A stretch of 36,716 nt of DNA from Methylobacterium oxalidis (GCF_007992195.1 NZ_BJZU01000018.1:1-36716), one strand, 5' to 3'. Shown: positions 9,940-17,501, numbered from the stretch's first letter. Program-made: numbers and translations. Notes: generated from the letters alone by a model not told the origin.

Positions 9940-10665
9940 TCAGCCCTGCGGTCCGAGGGTCTTGATGGCGCCCGAGAGCGAGGTCTCGGCCTCGGCCGTC
10001 ATGCTCGCCGCGCTCTCGAAGGCGCGCTGGATGGTGATGAGCTTCGTCATCTCCAGGATCGGGTTGACGTTCGCACCCTCGACGTAGCCCTGCACCACGC
10101 CGATCGCGGTGAAATCCTGGACCGGTCGCCCGGGCAGGCTGGAGGCGACGCTGCTCGAGCCCGCCCGCGTCAGGGCCGCCTTCGGGTCAAGGGTGAAGAG
10201 GCCGAGCGCCCCGACCTGGTTGGTGCCCTGGTGAATGCTGCCGTCGCGGCCGATCGTCGGCGGCCCGGCCTGCGGATCGAGGAGGAGCGGCGCGCCGCCG
10301 GGGTCGAGCACGGGCTGGCCCGATAGGTTCCGGAGCTGGCCCGTCGCGTCCATCGTGATGCGGCCGTCTCGGGTGTAGAGCGGTCCGGCCGGACCGCCGA
10401 CGCTCAGCCACGCGTCGCCCTGCACGGCGACGTCGAGGGGCGAATCCGTTTTCGTGGTGGGGCCGGCGGCGCGCGAGATGTAGGTGTCGCCCGAACCCAC
10501 GAAGGCGACGGTCCCCCGGCTCGCCTGGGCGAGCAGGGCGGAGAACTTCGTCTCCTCCGCGCGGTAGCCCGCGCTCGCCATGTTGGCGACGTTGTTGGCG
10601 GTGGTCGTGAGCCGCTTCTCCAGCGCGAGCTGGCTGGAGAGGGCGACGTAGAGTCCGTTCTGCAC
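9940..10665 (-). CDS. flgF: Flagellar basal-body rod protein FlgF
   Basis: FlgF is a proximal rod subunit. The 241-residue product opens MQNGLYVALSSQLALEKRLT, with the rod-family motif TTANNVANMASAGYRAEETK, the internal repeat VAVQGDAWLSV and a C-terminal helix containing VNPILEMTKLITIQRAFES. Length and motifs separate it from FlgG (about 260 residues) and FlgE. It lies four bases from both the DUF1217 gene and fliI, so the three are probably co-translated. Confidence 0.9.
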   Translation of the reverse strand: MQNGLYVALSSQLALEKRLTTTANNVANMASAGYRAEETKFSALLAQASRGTVAFVGSGDTYISRAAGPTTKTDSPLDVAVQGDAWLSVGGPAGPLYTRDGRITMDATGQLRNLSGQPVLDPGGAPLLLDPQAGPPTIGRDGSIHQGTNQVGALGLFTLDPKAALTRAGSSSVASSLPGRPVQDFTAIGVVQGYVEGANVNPILEMTKLITIQRAFESAASMTAEAETSLSGAIKTLGPQG

Positions 10666-10669
10666 GCCG

Positions 10670-11866
10670 TCAGCTCCCGGAGACGCCGAACAGGGCGAGC
10701 ACGGGCGCCTGGGTCGCGTTGTTCTGCGCGTCCCAGATCGCGGCGAAGCGCTTGACGAAGGCCTCGAGCTTGGCCGGATCCCGGAAGCTCGCGACGTCGA
10801 TCTTCGCCTCGATCAAACTCGCGCGGCGGGCGAGCGCCTCGCTGGTCGCGGCCCCGCTCGTCGCCGGCAGTCCCAGCACGGTATTGGCGACCTGGCTGAG
10901 CGCCGGGTCGCCGAGGATCTCGTAGGCGCTGGTCAGGTCCGGTGCCTTGCGGGCGAAATAGAGGGCGAGGCGCACGCCCGTGTCCTCCTCGCCCGCCTGC
11001 GTCTCGATGGTCTGGCGCAGGTAGGCGTCGGTGACGTTCTGCACCTGCGCGTCGGGGGCGAGAGCCGTGCCGAAGCCGATGTCGATCGCCGTCCGGCCCG
11101 GATCCGAGAGGGCGAGGTTGCGGACCGCGAGGCTGCGGTTCGCCCCGCCGGCGGCGTAGGCCGGTCCGCCGAAGGGGGGCGCGTAGGCCGTCGTCTCGAG
11201 GAAGAGCCGGTTGCCGAGGCCGAGGCCGATCGAGACCTTGCCGGCAAGGTTCGTCTCGCCCGAGGCGGCGATCTGACGATCGATCGCGTCGGCGAGCTCG
11301 GTGGAGGTCACGCGGGCGAGGTCGGCGACGGAGGCCGCCAGGGTGTCGCGGTTGAGGAGGATGGTGGCCGACCTCGTCGTCGCCGCGTCGACCTGCGAGG
11401 ACAGCGCGAAGCGCGCCTCCTGCGAGCCCGAGAAGTCGAAGGTCTCACCGTCCGGCGGGTTGCCGGAGAGGCGCGCGGGCACGGGCGCCGCGGCGCCCGT
11501 CTCCGAGATCGTCCCGTCCGTGCCCCGGGCGCTCGCGCTGCCCGACGCGAAGTCGAAGGCCCGGGCGAAGGCGACGTAGCGGTCGTCGGCGAGGCGGTTG
11601 GCGAAGCTCGTCCCGGAGGAGACGCCCTCGGTCAGGACCTTCCGCATGAAGGCCTTGGCGTAGATCATGTCCTCCAGGCCGAAGGCGCGCATGGCGTAGC
11701 CGTAGAGGCGCTTGTCGGCGAGGAAGTCGTCGACCGACCGCACCGCGCCGATATGGTCGGCATAGTAGCGGGTGTCGCGTGCCACCGCCGGGTCGGCGGC
11801 CTTCCGCTTCAGGGAGGCCGTCAGATCGCGGGCGATCAGGCTGTAGCTCGACAGCGTGTCGATCAC
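10670..11866 (-). CDS. DUF1217 flagellar protein with a flagellin-like insert
   Basis: DUF1217 proteins occur in rhizobial flagellar clusters and have no settled function. The 398-residue product has the family N-terminal half (residues 1-106, including SVDDFLADKRLYGYAMRAFG and a motif like LEDMIYAKAFMRKVL) and C-terminal half (about 275-398, ending near VKRFAAIWDAQN). Between them is a roughly 165-residue insert. Within it, residues 144-268 (for example TLAASVADLARVTSTELADAI, 175-195 region, and IDIGFGTA) match the flagellin of this window at its residues 217-317. The GTG start has GGAGG seven bases upstream. An axial-structure or filament-associated role is inference. Confidence 0.85.
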   Translation of the reverse strand: MIDTLSSYSLIARDLTASLKRKAADPAVARDTRYYADHIGAVRSVDDFLADKRLYGYAMRAFGLEDMIYAKAFMRKVLTEGVSSGTSFANRLADDRYVAFARAFDFASGSASARGTDGTISETGAAAPVPARLSGNPPDGETFDFSGSQEARFALSSQVDAATTRSATILLNRDTLAASVADLARVTSTELADAIDRQIAASGETNLAGKVSIGLGLGNRLFLETTAYAPPFGGPAYAAGGANRSLAVRNLALSDPGRTAIDIGFGTALAPDAQVQNVTDAYLRQTIETQAGEEDTGVRLALYFARKAPDLTSAYEILGDPALSQVANTVLGLPATSGAATSEALARRASLIEAKIDVASFRDPAKLEAFVKRFAAIWDAQNNATQAPVLALFGVSGS

Positions 11867-12011
11867 GGGTGGCCCTCCGCGCGGGCGGCGCTGAGGGTGA
11901 GGGCGACGGCCATGGCTTGCGCGCTCGCGAGGGTGCCGGATGCGGCTTCGCCCCGCTCTAGGCATCCTGCCTTGCCCGGGGCTTGTCCGGCGGCGGGTTC
12001 GGGCGCGGGCC

Positions 12012-12566
12012 TCACAGCTGCGCCGGCCCGATGATGGTCTCGGTGGTGATGACGATCCAGCCGGCGCCCGTGTCGCGGATGGAGAGCACCCGGCCGGCCC
12101 CCGGCAGGGTGGCGCCGACCGAGACCTGCCGCACGCCGTCCCGGCTCTCCACGAGGGCCTGCCCGTCGAGCACGCGCCGCAGCGCGTAGCCGCTCGGCGG
12201 AACGGGCGAGGGCTGCGGCGCGGGCGAGCGCACCGCCGCAGGCCGCTCGGGCAGCGAGCCGGTGGTGAGGGGATCGAGATCGGGCTGGGCCGCGCCTGCC
12301 ACGACGCTCCTGTCGACGCCCTTCTTCCAGGCGAAGGGGCCCGCCTGCGCGGGCAGCACCTCCCGGGTCGCGTAGGGACGCGTCCCGGTCGAGATCGCGT
12401 AGCCGGCAAATCCGCTGGCCGTGAGGGCGAGAAGGCCGACCGCGCCGAGCGCGACCCGCTCGACGGCGGCCTCGCGGGCTCGCCGGACCGCGACCGAGCC
12501 GGCGAGCGGGCGCGCGGCGGGAGCGGACGGCAAGGCGCCGGACGGCTTGACGGCGTGGCGGGACAT
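12012..12566 (-). CDS. Single-pass membrane protein at the head of the flagellar operon
   Basis: I do not recognise a named family. The 184-residue product has a basic N-terminus, one clear membrane helix at residues 37-58 (VALGAVGLLALTASGFAGYA), a Pro/Ala-rich linker and a C-terminal globular segment. That segment resembles the beta-rich periplasmic domains of PulC/PilP type, with a run like VSVGATLPGAGRVLSIRDTG. It is the first gene of the flagellar operon, downstream of a CtrA-like box at 12623-12637. An in-frame ATG at 12620 is rejected as start because it lies next to that box. No good ribosome site is visible before the chosen ATG, so the start is uncertain. Confidence 0.65.
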   Translation of the reverse strand: MSRHAVKPSGALPSAPAARPLAGSVAVRRAREAAVERVALGAVGLLALTASGFAGYAISTGTRPYATREVLPAQAGPFAWKKGVDRSVVAGAAQPDLDPLTTGSLPERPAAVRSPAPQPSPVPPSGYALRRVLDGQALVESRDGVRQVSVGATLPGAGRVLSIRDTGAGWIVITTETIIGPAQL

Positions 12567-12876
12567 GGGAGGATCTGTGCTTGGGCGTGACGGTCTTCCT
12601 AACGGATCGTGAAGGATCATGCTTGACGAGCGGTTAATGGGGCTCGCGCCGAGCCGGGCGTTCCGGCACCTCCGGGAGGCGGCCCGCGGGTGAAGGATGG
12701 CCGGCGCGATGATGCGCGCGAACGGAGGAATCGGGGTATTCAGTCCCGCATGCCGACCTGGATGTCACATCGCCGCCCCGAGTTCGGACGGGCCCGCTCA
12801 ACCCGTCTTCTCAGGATGAGAGGCGAGAGTACGAAGGCGCCGATCCTGCCGGGCGCTCGACCGGAGGCGGCCCCGG
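12567..12876. other. Divergent intergenic region, flagellar operon / PilZ gene
   Basis: This 310-base gap separates the divergent flagellar operon and PilZ genes. It holds one CtrA-like box near the operon side and, just before the PilZ gene, GGAGG nine bases ahead of its ATG. Short open frames here show no family resemblance or convincing start. I see no other structure. Confidence 0.6.
12623..12637 (-). promoter_or_regulatory. CtrA-like box before the flagellar operon
   Basis: Read toward the operon, the sequence is TTAACCGCTCGTCAA, i.e. TTAA-N7-TCAA. It differs from the CtrA consensus TTAA-N7-TTAA by one base and has the TTAACC half-site form. It lies 57 bases upstream of the first codon of the operon, a reasonable place for an activator box at about -35. 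The call is a motif match only. Confidence 0.5.
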
Positions 12877-13158
12877 ATGCCCGGTCCTGACGAGAGCGGG
12901 CGGGACGCGGAGCGCCCGCGGGCGGCCAAGCGCCGCCGCGTGATCCAGCAGGGCCGGATCGTGGCGGGGCCCGAGCGCCTCGTCGCCTGCACGATCCACG
13001 ACCTCTCGCGCGCGGGCGCGAAGATCCGCCTCTCGCCGCGGATCGCGCTGCCGGAGAGCTTCGACCTCGTCATTGTCGGGGACGAGCTGTCGACCCATCG
13101 GGCTCGGCTGCGCTGGCGGCGCGGCGACTTCGCCGGCCTCACCTTCGAGGCGTCCTGA
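12877..13158 (+). CDS. PilZ-domain protein (cyclic di-GMP receptor type)
   Basis: PilZ domains bind cyclic di-GMP and commonly adjust flagellar motility, exopolysaccharide or cell-cycle functions. The 93-residue product is a single domain. It has the N-terminal basic RRRVIQQGRI segment, the DxSxxG motif as DLSRAG (about residues 42-47) and a C-terminal WRRGDFAGLTFE, as in stand-alone PilZ proteins. A ribosome site GGAGG is nine bases before ATG. The gene sits between the divergent flagellar operon and flagellin, so a motility role is plausible but inferred. Confidence 0.85.
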   Translation: MPGPDESGRDAERPRAAKRRRVIQQGRIVAGPERLVACTIHDLSRAGAKIRLSPRIALPESFDLVIVGDELSTHRARLRWRRGDFAGLTFEAS

Positions 13159-13208
13159 GACGCGCCCATCCACAGGGTCGAGGCGCGGGACGGACCGGGC
13201 CCGCCCGC

Positions 13209-13223
13209 TTAATCGCTTGATAA
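13209..13223 (+). promoter_or_regulatory. Weak CtrA-like site upstream of flagellin
   Basis: The sequence TTAATCGCTTGATAAC is TTAA-N7-ATAAC, one base from the CtrA consensus. It lies about 265 bases before the flagellin start, farther than in the other cases here, and it could instead be chance. It is listed because three other sites of the same form occur before cell-cycle or flagellar genes in this window. Confidence 0.3.
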
Positions 13224-13279
13224 CGGGCGCCCCGCATAGTCGCGGCATCGGCGAACGATGTCTCAGCCCTGAGAATCCT

Positions 13280-13319
13280 GTCCGCCGATGCAGGCACAGC
13301 GGACGGCTCCTCCGGAGCC
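13280..13319 (+). promoter_or_regulatory. Two abutting hairpins in the flagellin leader
   Basis: GTCCGC (13280-13285) pairs perfectly with GCGGAC (13299-13304) around a 13-base loop. It is followed with no gap by GGCTCC (13305-13310) pairing with GGAGCC (13314-13319). If transcription starts upstream, both would fold in the flagellin 5' leader about 170 bases before the start codon. In Caulobacter FlbT acts on the flagellin leader, so this is a candidate target. The role is inferred. Confidence 0.4.
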
Positions 13320-13486
13320 AGTGACATGATGTCGTTTCCGCTGATCCGGTGCGAGTCCGGACGTGTAACGCGTAGGCGCGTGGCCCCCTCGGCGAGCCCG
13401 AGTCCGGTCGGCCGTTCCGCTATCCCGGTGAGAGCCCGGTTCCAGAACCCGCCCTGCCAACTCGCCGAACCCGGAAGTGTGATCCC

Positions 13487-14878
13487 GTGACCAGCCTGCT
13501 CACCAACATCTCCGCGATGACCGCGTTGACGACCCTCAAGGGCATCAACACGCAGCTCGACATGACCAGCAACCGCGTCTCGACCGGCCAGCGCGTGTCG
13601 AACGCCGCCGACAACGCCGCCTACTGGTCGATCGCCACGACGGTGCGCACCGACAACGCCTCGCTCGGTGCCGTGAAGGACTCGCTCGGCCTCGGATCGT
13701 CCGCGGTCGACACCGCCTATAACGGACTCAACTCGATCCTGACCGACCTGCAGAACATGCGCGCCAAGCTGCAGACCGCCCTCACCCCGGGCGTCGACCG
13801 CAGCAAGGTCCAGACCGAGATCGCGGCGATCCAGAACAAGATGAAGGCCACCGCCGATTCCTCGGTCTCCAGCGGCCAGAACTGGATCTCGGTCGACTCG
13901 GCCGCGTCGAACTACCAGAGCCAGCAGCAGGTCGTCGCCGGCTTCTCGCGCAATGCGGGCGGCACGATCGACTTCTCCTACGTCAAGGTCGATGTCGGGA
14001 CGATCAAGCTCTACGATGCCACCGGCACCAGCATCACCAAGCCCGCGACCGAGGCGCAGGTCTTCGCGAGCCAGTCGCTGACCGGCACGGCTCCGTTCCG
14101 GCCGGGCGCCGCCGCCGGCACCCGCGGAACGGCCGACTTCTCGAGCGCCGTGGTCGAACTCTCGATCAAGCTGAACGGCGGCGCGGGCGTTACCCTCAAG
14201 CTCGACAAGGCGAGCCTGACCGCGGCCGTCGCCGACGTCACCAAGGTGACGACGGACGAGTTCATCGACGCGATCAACAACACGATCGCGGCGACGACCG
14301 GACTGACCGGCAACGTCACCGCGGGCCTGGACTCGCAGGGGCGCCTCACCTTCAAGACGACGGCTGCGACCAGCACGACGAAGATCCAGGTCGACACCAC
14401 GGCCAACAACACGATCGATGTCGGCTTCGGCGCCGCCAGCGCGACCGGAGCCGTCGCGACCGGCACCAACGCGAGCAGCACGACGGGCAAGGGCACGTTG
14501 GACAGCGACGTCGGCACCTACACGGCGCCCGGCATGACGGGCGCCTACACGGTCGCGAACTTCGACATCTCGAAGCTCGTCGGCACGAAGGGCGACGACG
14601 ACCTCCGGGCGATCATCAACGCGGTGGACCAGGCCATCGGCAAGGTGACGGATGCGGGCACCAAGCTCGGCGCCAACAAGACCCAGATCGACGGTCAGAA
14701 GACCTTCGTCGACACGCTGATGAAGGCCAACGACCGCACGGTCGGCATCCTGGTCGATGCGGATGTCGAGGAGGAATCGACCAAGCTGAAGGCGCTGCAG
14801 ACGCAGCAGCAGCTCGCGATCCAGGCGCTCAGCATCGCGAACTCCAGCAGCCAGAACGTGCTCTCGCTGTTCCGCTAA
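13487..14878 (+). CDS. Flagellin
   Basis: This is the filament subunit. The 463-residue product has the conserved N-terminal D0/D1 domain (residues 1-150, including LKGINTQLDMTSNRVSTGQR and SNAADNAAYWSIA) and C-terminal D1/D0 domain (about 375-463, ending SSSQNVLSLFR). The central region includes a module at about 217-320 with the hook-associated/flagellin IN-type pattern (DAINNTIAATTGLTGNVTAG, then RLTF). This module is mirrored in the DUF1217 protein encoded at 10670-11866. The start is GTG with a weak ribosome site. A strong terminator follows 26 bases after the stop, so it is probably a single-gene transcript. Confidence 0.95.
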   Translation: MTSLLTNISAMTALTTLKGINTQLDMTSNRVSTGQRVSNAADNAAYWSIATTVRTDNASLGAVKDSLGLGSSAVDTAYNGLNSILTDLQNMRAKLQTALTPGVDRSKVQTEIAAIQNKMKATADSSVSSGQNWISVDSAASNYQSQQQVVAGFSRNAGGTIDFSYVKVDVGTIKLYDATGTSITKPATEAQVFASQSLTGTAPFRPGAAAGTRGTADFSSAVVELSIKLNGGAGVTLKLDKASLTAAVADVTKVTTDEFIDAINNTIAATTGLTGNVTAGLDSQGRLTFKTTAATSTTKIQVDTTANNTIDVGFGAASATGAVATGTNASSTTGKGTLDSDVGTYTAPGMTGAYTVANFDISKLVGTKGDDDLRAIINAVDQAIGKVTDAGTKLGANKTQIDGQKTFVDTLMKANDRTVGILVDADVEEESTKLKALQTQQQLAIQALSIANSSSQNVLSLFR

Positions 14879-14904
14879 GACCCGGCCAAATCCCGGACAG
14901 AATG

Positions 14905-14935
14905 AAGGCCGCGCTCCCCGGAGCGCGGCCTTTCT
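14905..14935 (+). terminator. Rho-independent terminator after flagellin
   Basis: A 13-base perfect inverted repeat, AAGGCCGCGCTCC with GGAGCGCGGCCTT, closes on a very small loop and is followed by a short T-rich run (TTTCT). It lies 26 bases after the flagellin stop codon and separates flagellin from the convergent ftcR. Confidence 0.85.
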
Positions 14936-14976
14936 CGTCGCCTCGAGGCGCGCCGCGATCCTCGCGGCCTCCCGCC

Positions 14977-15660
14977 TCAGCCGACGAAGGTGTAGCCCGC
15001 GAGGCGCTTGGCCTCGATCGGATCGTAGCCGAGGCGCTGGCGGAGCTTCTTGCGCAGCTTCGAGATGTGGCCCTCGACCACGCTCTCCTCGACCTCGGTC
15101 TCGTGGCTCGCGTAGACGGCGTTGAAGATCTGGCTCTTCGTCACCTGCCGCCCGCGGTTGCGCGCGAGGTACTCGAGGATGGTGCGCTCGCGGCGGGGCA
15201 GCATCAGGCTCTGCCCGTCGATCTCCGGATCGCGGCCGTCCGTGTAGACGGTGAGACGTGCACTCTGGTCCGGGCTCGCGGCGACCCGGGTCTCGCCGCG
15301 GTTCATGCGGCGGCGGATCGCGCTCGCCCGGGCGAGGATCTCGCGGACGTGGACGGGCTTGCGCACGACGTCGTCGATGCCGGCGGTGAACAGCGCGAGG
15401 GTCTGCTCCAGGGAGCGGGTCTCGTTGAGCGCGATGATCGGCGCCCGCGACAGGCTGCGCAGGGCGGCGGTGCAGGTGGCGCGGTCGTCGCAATCACCGA
15501 GCACGAACCCGTCGATCGTCGCGATGTCCTGCGCCGGAGCAGCGTCGAGCCAAGCCCGGAAGTCCGGAACCGGAAGGCAGCGGGCGGGCACGCCCTCCTG
15601 GTCGAAACCGGCAACATACTGCGCGGCAACGCTCTGCCGCTCATCGACGACAAGAAACAC
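14977..15660 (-). CDS. ftcR: Flagellar response regulator FtcR
   Basis: FtcR is an OmpR-type two-component regulator that acts as flagellar master regulator in Brucella and related Rhizobiales. The 227-residue product has a receiver domain (VFLVVDERQ at the start, the loop IDDVVRKPVHVREILARASA) and a winged-helix DNA-binding domain (LMLPRRERTILEYLARNRGR, then VEGHISKLRKKLRQRLGYDP). I chose the GTG at 15660, which aligns with the start of Brucella FtcR. An upstream Met at 15714 would add 18 residues not usual for the family. Two CtrA-like boxes lie 157-208 bases upstream. It converges on the flagellin gene. Confidence 0.93.
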   Translation of the reverse strand: MFLVVDERQSVAAQYVAGFDQEGVPARCLPVPDFRAWLDAAPAQDIATIDGFVLGDCDDRATCTAALRSLSRAPIIALNETRSLEQTLALFTAGIDDVVRKPVHVREILARASAIRRRMNRGETRVAASPDQSARLTVYTDGRDPEIDGQSLMLPRRERTILEYLARNRGRQVTKSQIFNAVYASHETEVEESVVEGHISKLRKKLRQRLGYDPIEAKRLAGYTFVG

Positions 15661-15816
15661 CTCAAAACCCCCAAGAAGACAATAGAAATCATGCCGGACC
15701 GCGCGTTTAGGCACGGCCGTTGTCTTGAGATCTACTGCGGTGTTGCGCGAAGCCGGGGCGCTGGACGTTTCGGTGACTTGATTCTTCTTTCCCCGGCCGC
15801 GCCCGAAACCGTACGG

Positions 15817-15831
15817 TTAACGAATGCGTAA
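15817..15831 (-). promoter_or_regulatory. Second CtrA-like box before ftcR
   Basis: Read toward ftcR, the site is TTAC-N7-TTAAC, one base from consensus. It lies 37 bases from a perfect box at 15854-15868. Paired boxes upstream of one gene strengthen the motif call. Confidence 0.5.
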
Positions 15832-15853
15832 CGGAGCATTTCTCGGGAAATGG

Positions 15854-15868
15854 TTAACGAGTCGTTAA
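15854..15868 (-). promoter_or_regulatory. Perfect CtrA box before ftcR
   Basis: The sequence TTAACGAGTCGTTAA is exactly TTAA-N7-TTAA. Read toward ftcR it continues as TTAACC, the CtrA full-site form. It lies about 195 bases upstream of the ftcR start in a gap with no other gene to control, because ruvA ends rather than begins on the far side. Confidence 0.65.
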
Positions 15869-16094
15869 ACGGTGGGGCGGCGCGTTCATATGTTGCAGAC
15901 GCGCAACGGCACCGCACCCAGGGGTCGCATGCTCGCGCGTGCATTGCACTCACAGATTGCTCTCACCTCCGTCCCGCCAGCCGGCCGAAGAGGGTCGAGC
16001 GGGCGCCCCGCAAGGCGGCGCGCCGCGTTCGCCGGGCGAAGGGCGGAGCCTCCAGCGATGATTCGGATGCTCGGCGAGGCCGCGGCCAGCAGCC

Positions 16095-16712
16095 TCAGCG
16101 CGCGAGTTCGCGCAGGCCGAGGCGGATCAGGGTCTTCGCCTCGGCGCCCTCGCCCGCGCTCTTCATCGCGGCGGCGACAGCGGCGGAGGCCTGGACCTGG
16201 GGGTAGCCGAGGTTGACCAGCGCCGAGATCGCGTCCGCCACGGGCTGGGGCGCCGTGCGGTCCTCGACCGCGCCGGTAAGCGCGATGAGGGCGGGGTCGA
16301 CGGGAGCGAAGGCCGGCGCCTTGTCCTTCAGTTCCGCCACGAGCCGGGCGGCGAGCCGCGGGCCGACGCCCGGGGCGCGGGCGACGGCCCCCTTGTCGCC
16401 GGTGGCGATGGCGGTGGCGAGCGCCCCCGGCTCCAGCACCGAGAGGACCCCGAGGGCGACGCGGCTGCCGACGCCCTGCACCGTCTGGAGCAGGCGGAAC
16501 CACTCCCGTTCCGCGTCCGAGCGAAAGCCGTAGAGACGGATCATGTCCTCGCGGACATGGGTCTCGATCGAGAGGTCGGCCGCCTCGCCGGGCTGAGGCA
16601 GGCGCTGCAGGGTGCGGGCGGAACAGTGCACCACGTAGCCGACGCCGTTGACGTCGAGGATCACGAAATCCTCGCCGTAGGAATCCACCAAGCCCTTGAG
16701 CTTCCCGATCAT
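16095..16712 (-). CDS. ruvA: Holliday junction helicase subunit RuvA
   Basis: RuvA tetramers bind four-way DNA junctions and load the RuvB motor. The 205-residue product starts [20 protein letters not shown]. It has the OB-fold domain, the two helix-hairpin-helix motifs ([17 protein letters not shown] and [20 protein letters not shown], residues about 74-127) and the flexible C-terminal RuvB-binding domain ([15 protein letters not shown]). Unlike the usual ruvC-ruvA-ruvB order, yceI on the opposite strand lies between it and ruvC. No ruvB follows it in this window. Confidence 0.96.
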   Translation of the reverse strand: MIGKLKGLVDSYGEDFVILDVNGVGYVVHCSARTLQRLPQPGEAADLSIETHVREDMIRLYGFRSDAEREWFRLLQTVQGVGSRVALGVLSVLEPGALATAIATGDKGAVARAPGVGPRLAARLVAELKDKAPAFAPVDPALIALTGAVEDRTAPQPVADAISALVNLGYPQVQASAAVAAAMKSAGEGAEAKTLIRLGLRELAR

Positions 16713-16860
16713 CGAGCCGTCCGTATCCGTCCTGCGGGATGCCCTACAGGGTTCCGGGTCCTGTCGCCAACGCGGCCTTGAGCCGCCGCCGGGTTCGTGA
16801 AATCAAGGGTCCCGCCCCGGCCGGGGCGCAGCCACCCGACCCGATGCGAGCGACAGACCG

Positions 16861-17496
16861 ATGCGCCAGACCGCGCCCTTCCTGCCCCGCGCAGCCGCGT
16901 GCCTCGCGGCCGTAGTCCTCCTCGCTGCGGGTGCCGCCGCGGCCGAGCAGGCCGCGCCGACCACCGACCCGACGCAGGTGCGCGCCGGCGCCTACGTGCT
17001 CGACCCGGCCCACGGCAAGATCACGTGGTCGCTGAGCCATCTCGGCTACTCGACCTACTACGGCCAGATCACCGACGTGGCGGCCAAGGCCACCCTCGAC
17101 CCGAGGGAGCCGGCGAAGAGCCGCATCACGGTCACCGTCGGGATCGACAGCGTCAACGGCCTCAACGACAAGCTCAACCAGCACCTCAAGACGCCGGACT
17201 TCTTCGACGCGGCGAAGTTCCCGACCGCCACCTTCACCTCGACCTCGGTGGAGCCCACGGGCCCGACCACGGCCCGCGTCAACGGCGATCTCACGCTCCG
17301 GGGCGTGACGAAGCCCGTCTCCTTCGACGCCACCTTCAACCAGGCCGGGATCAGCCCCGTCGACAAGAAGTACACGGTGGGATTCGACGGGCGCGCCGTG
17401 CTCAAGCGCTCGGAGTTCGGCATCAACGCCTTCCTGCCGGCGCTCGGCGACGAGGTGTCGCTGCGCCTCGAGGGCGAGTTCAAGGCGGCGGAGTAG
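16861..17496 (+). CDS. YceI-family periplasmic lipid-binding protein
   Basis: YceI proteins form a lipocalin-like barrel that binds isoprenoid lipids. Many are secreted and linked to stress or isoprenoid quinone handling, but the exact role varies. The 211-residue product has a signal peptide (hydrophobic core about residues 12-26, probable cleavage near AAA-EQ). It then has the family motifs AYVLDPAHGKITWSLSHLGY and LKTPDFFDAAKFPTATFTST. It is transcribed opposite to ruvA and ruvC, converging on ruvC with a five-base gap. Confidence 0.92.
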   Translation: MRQTAPFLPRAAACLAAVVLLAAGAAAAEQAAPTTDPTQVRAGAYVLDPAHGKITWSLSHLGYSTYYGQITDVAAKATLDPREPAKSRITVTVGIDSVNGLNDKLNQHLKTPDFFDAAKFPTATFTSTSVEPTGPTTARVNGDLTLRGVTKPVSFDATFNQAGISPVDKKYTVGFDGRAVLKRSEFGINAFLPALGDEVSLRLEGEFKAAE

Positions 17497-17501
17497 GGGC
17501 G

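Larger units (their letters stand above)
13159..13486 (+). other. Flagellin upstream and leader region
   Basis: This 328-base non-coding stretch lies before flagellin. It contains a weak CtrA-like site (13209-13223) and two abutting hairpins (13280-13319). A weak ribosome site GGAAG sits nine bases before the GTG start. I found no defensible small gene in it. Confidence 0.6.
15661..16094 (-). other. ftcR upstream regulatory region
   Basis: This 434-base gap lies between ftcR and the ruvA stop. The stretch from about 15775 to 15870 is richer in A and T than its surroundings and carries two CtrA-like boxes. No gene is supported here. Open frames running across it overlap ruvA and lack ribosome sites. 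Confidence 0.6.

Noticed and set aside
12690..12890. Short plus-strand frame between the flagellar operon and PilZ gene
   Set aside because: No ribosome site and no recognisable protein. It overlaps the PilZ start.
13139..15493. Minus-strand open frame of 784 residues over flagellin and ftcR
   Set aside because: It overlaps clearly identified genes in other frames. Composition is Arg/Gly-rich and low-complexity with no family motif.
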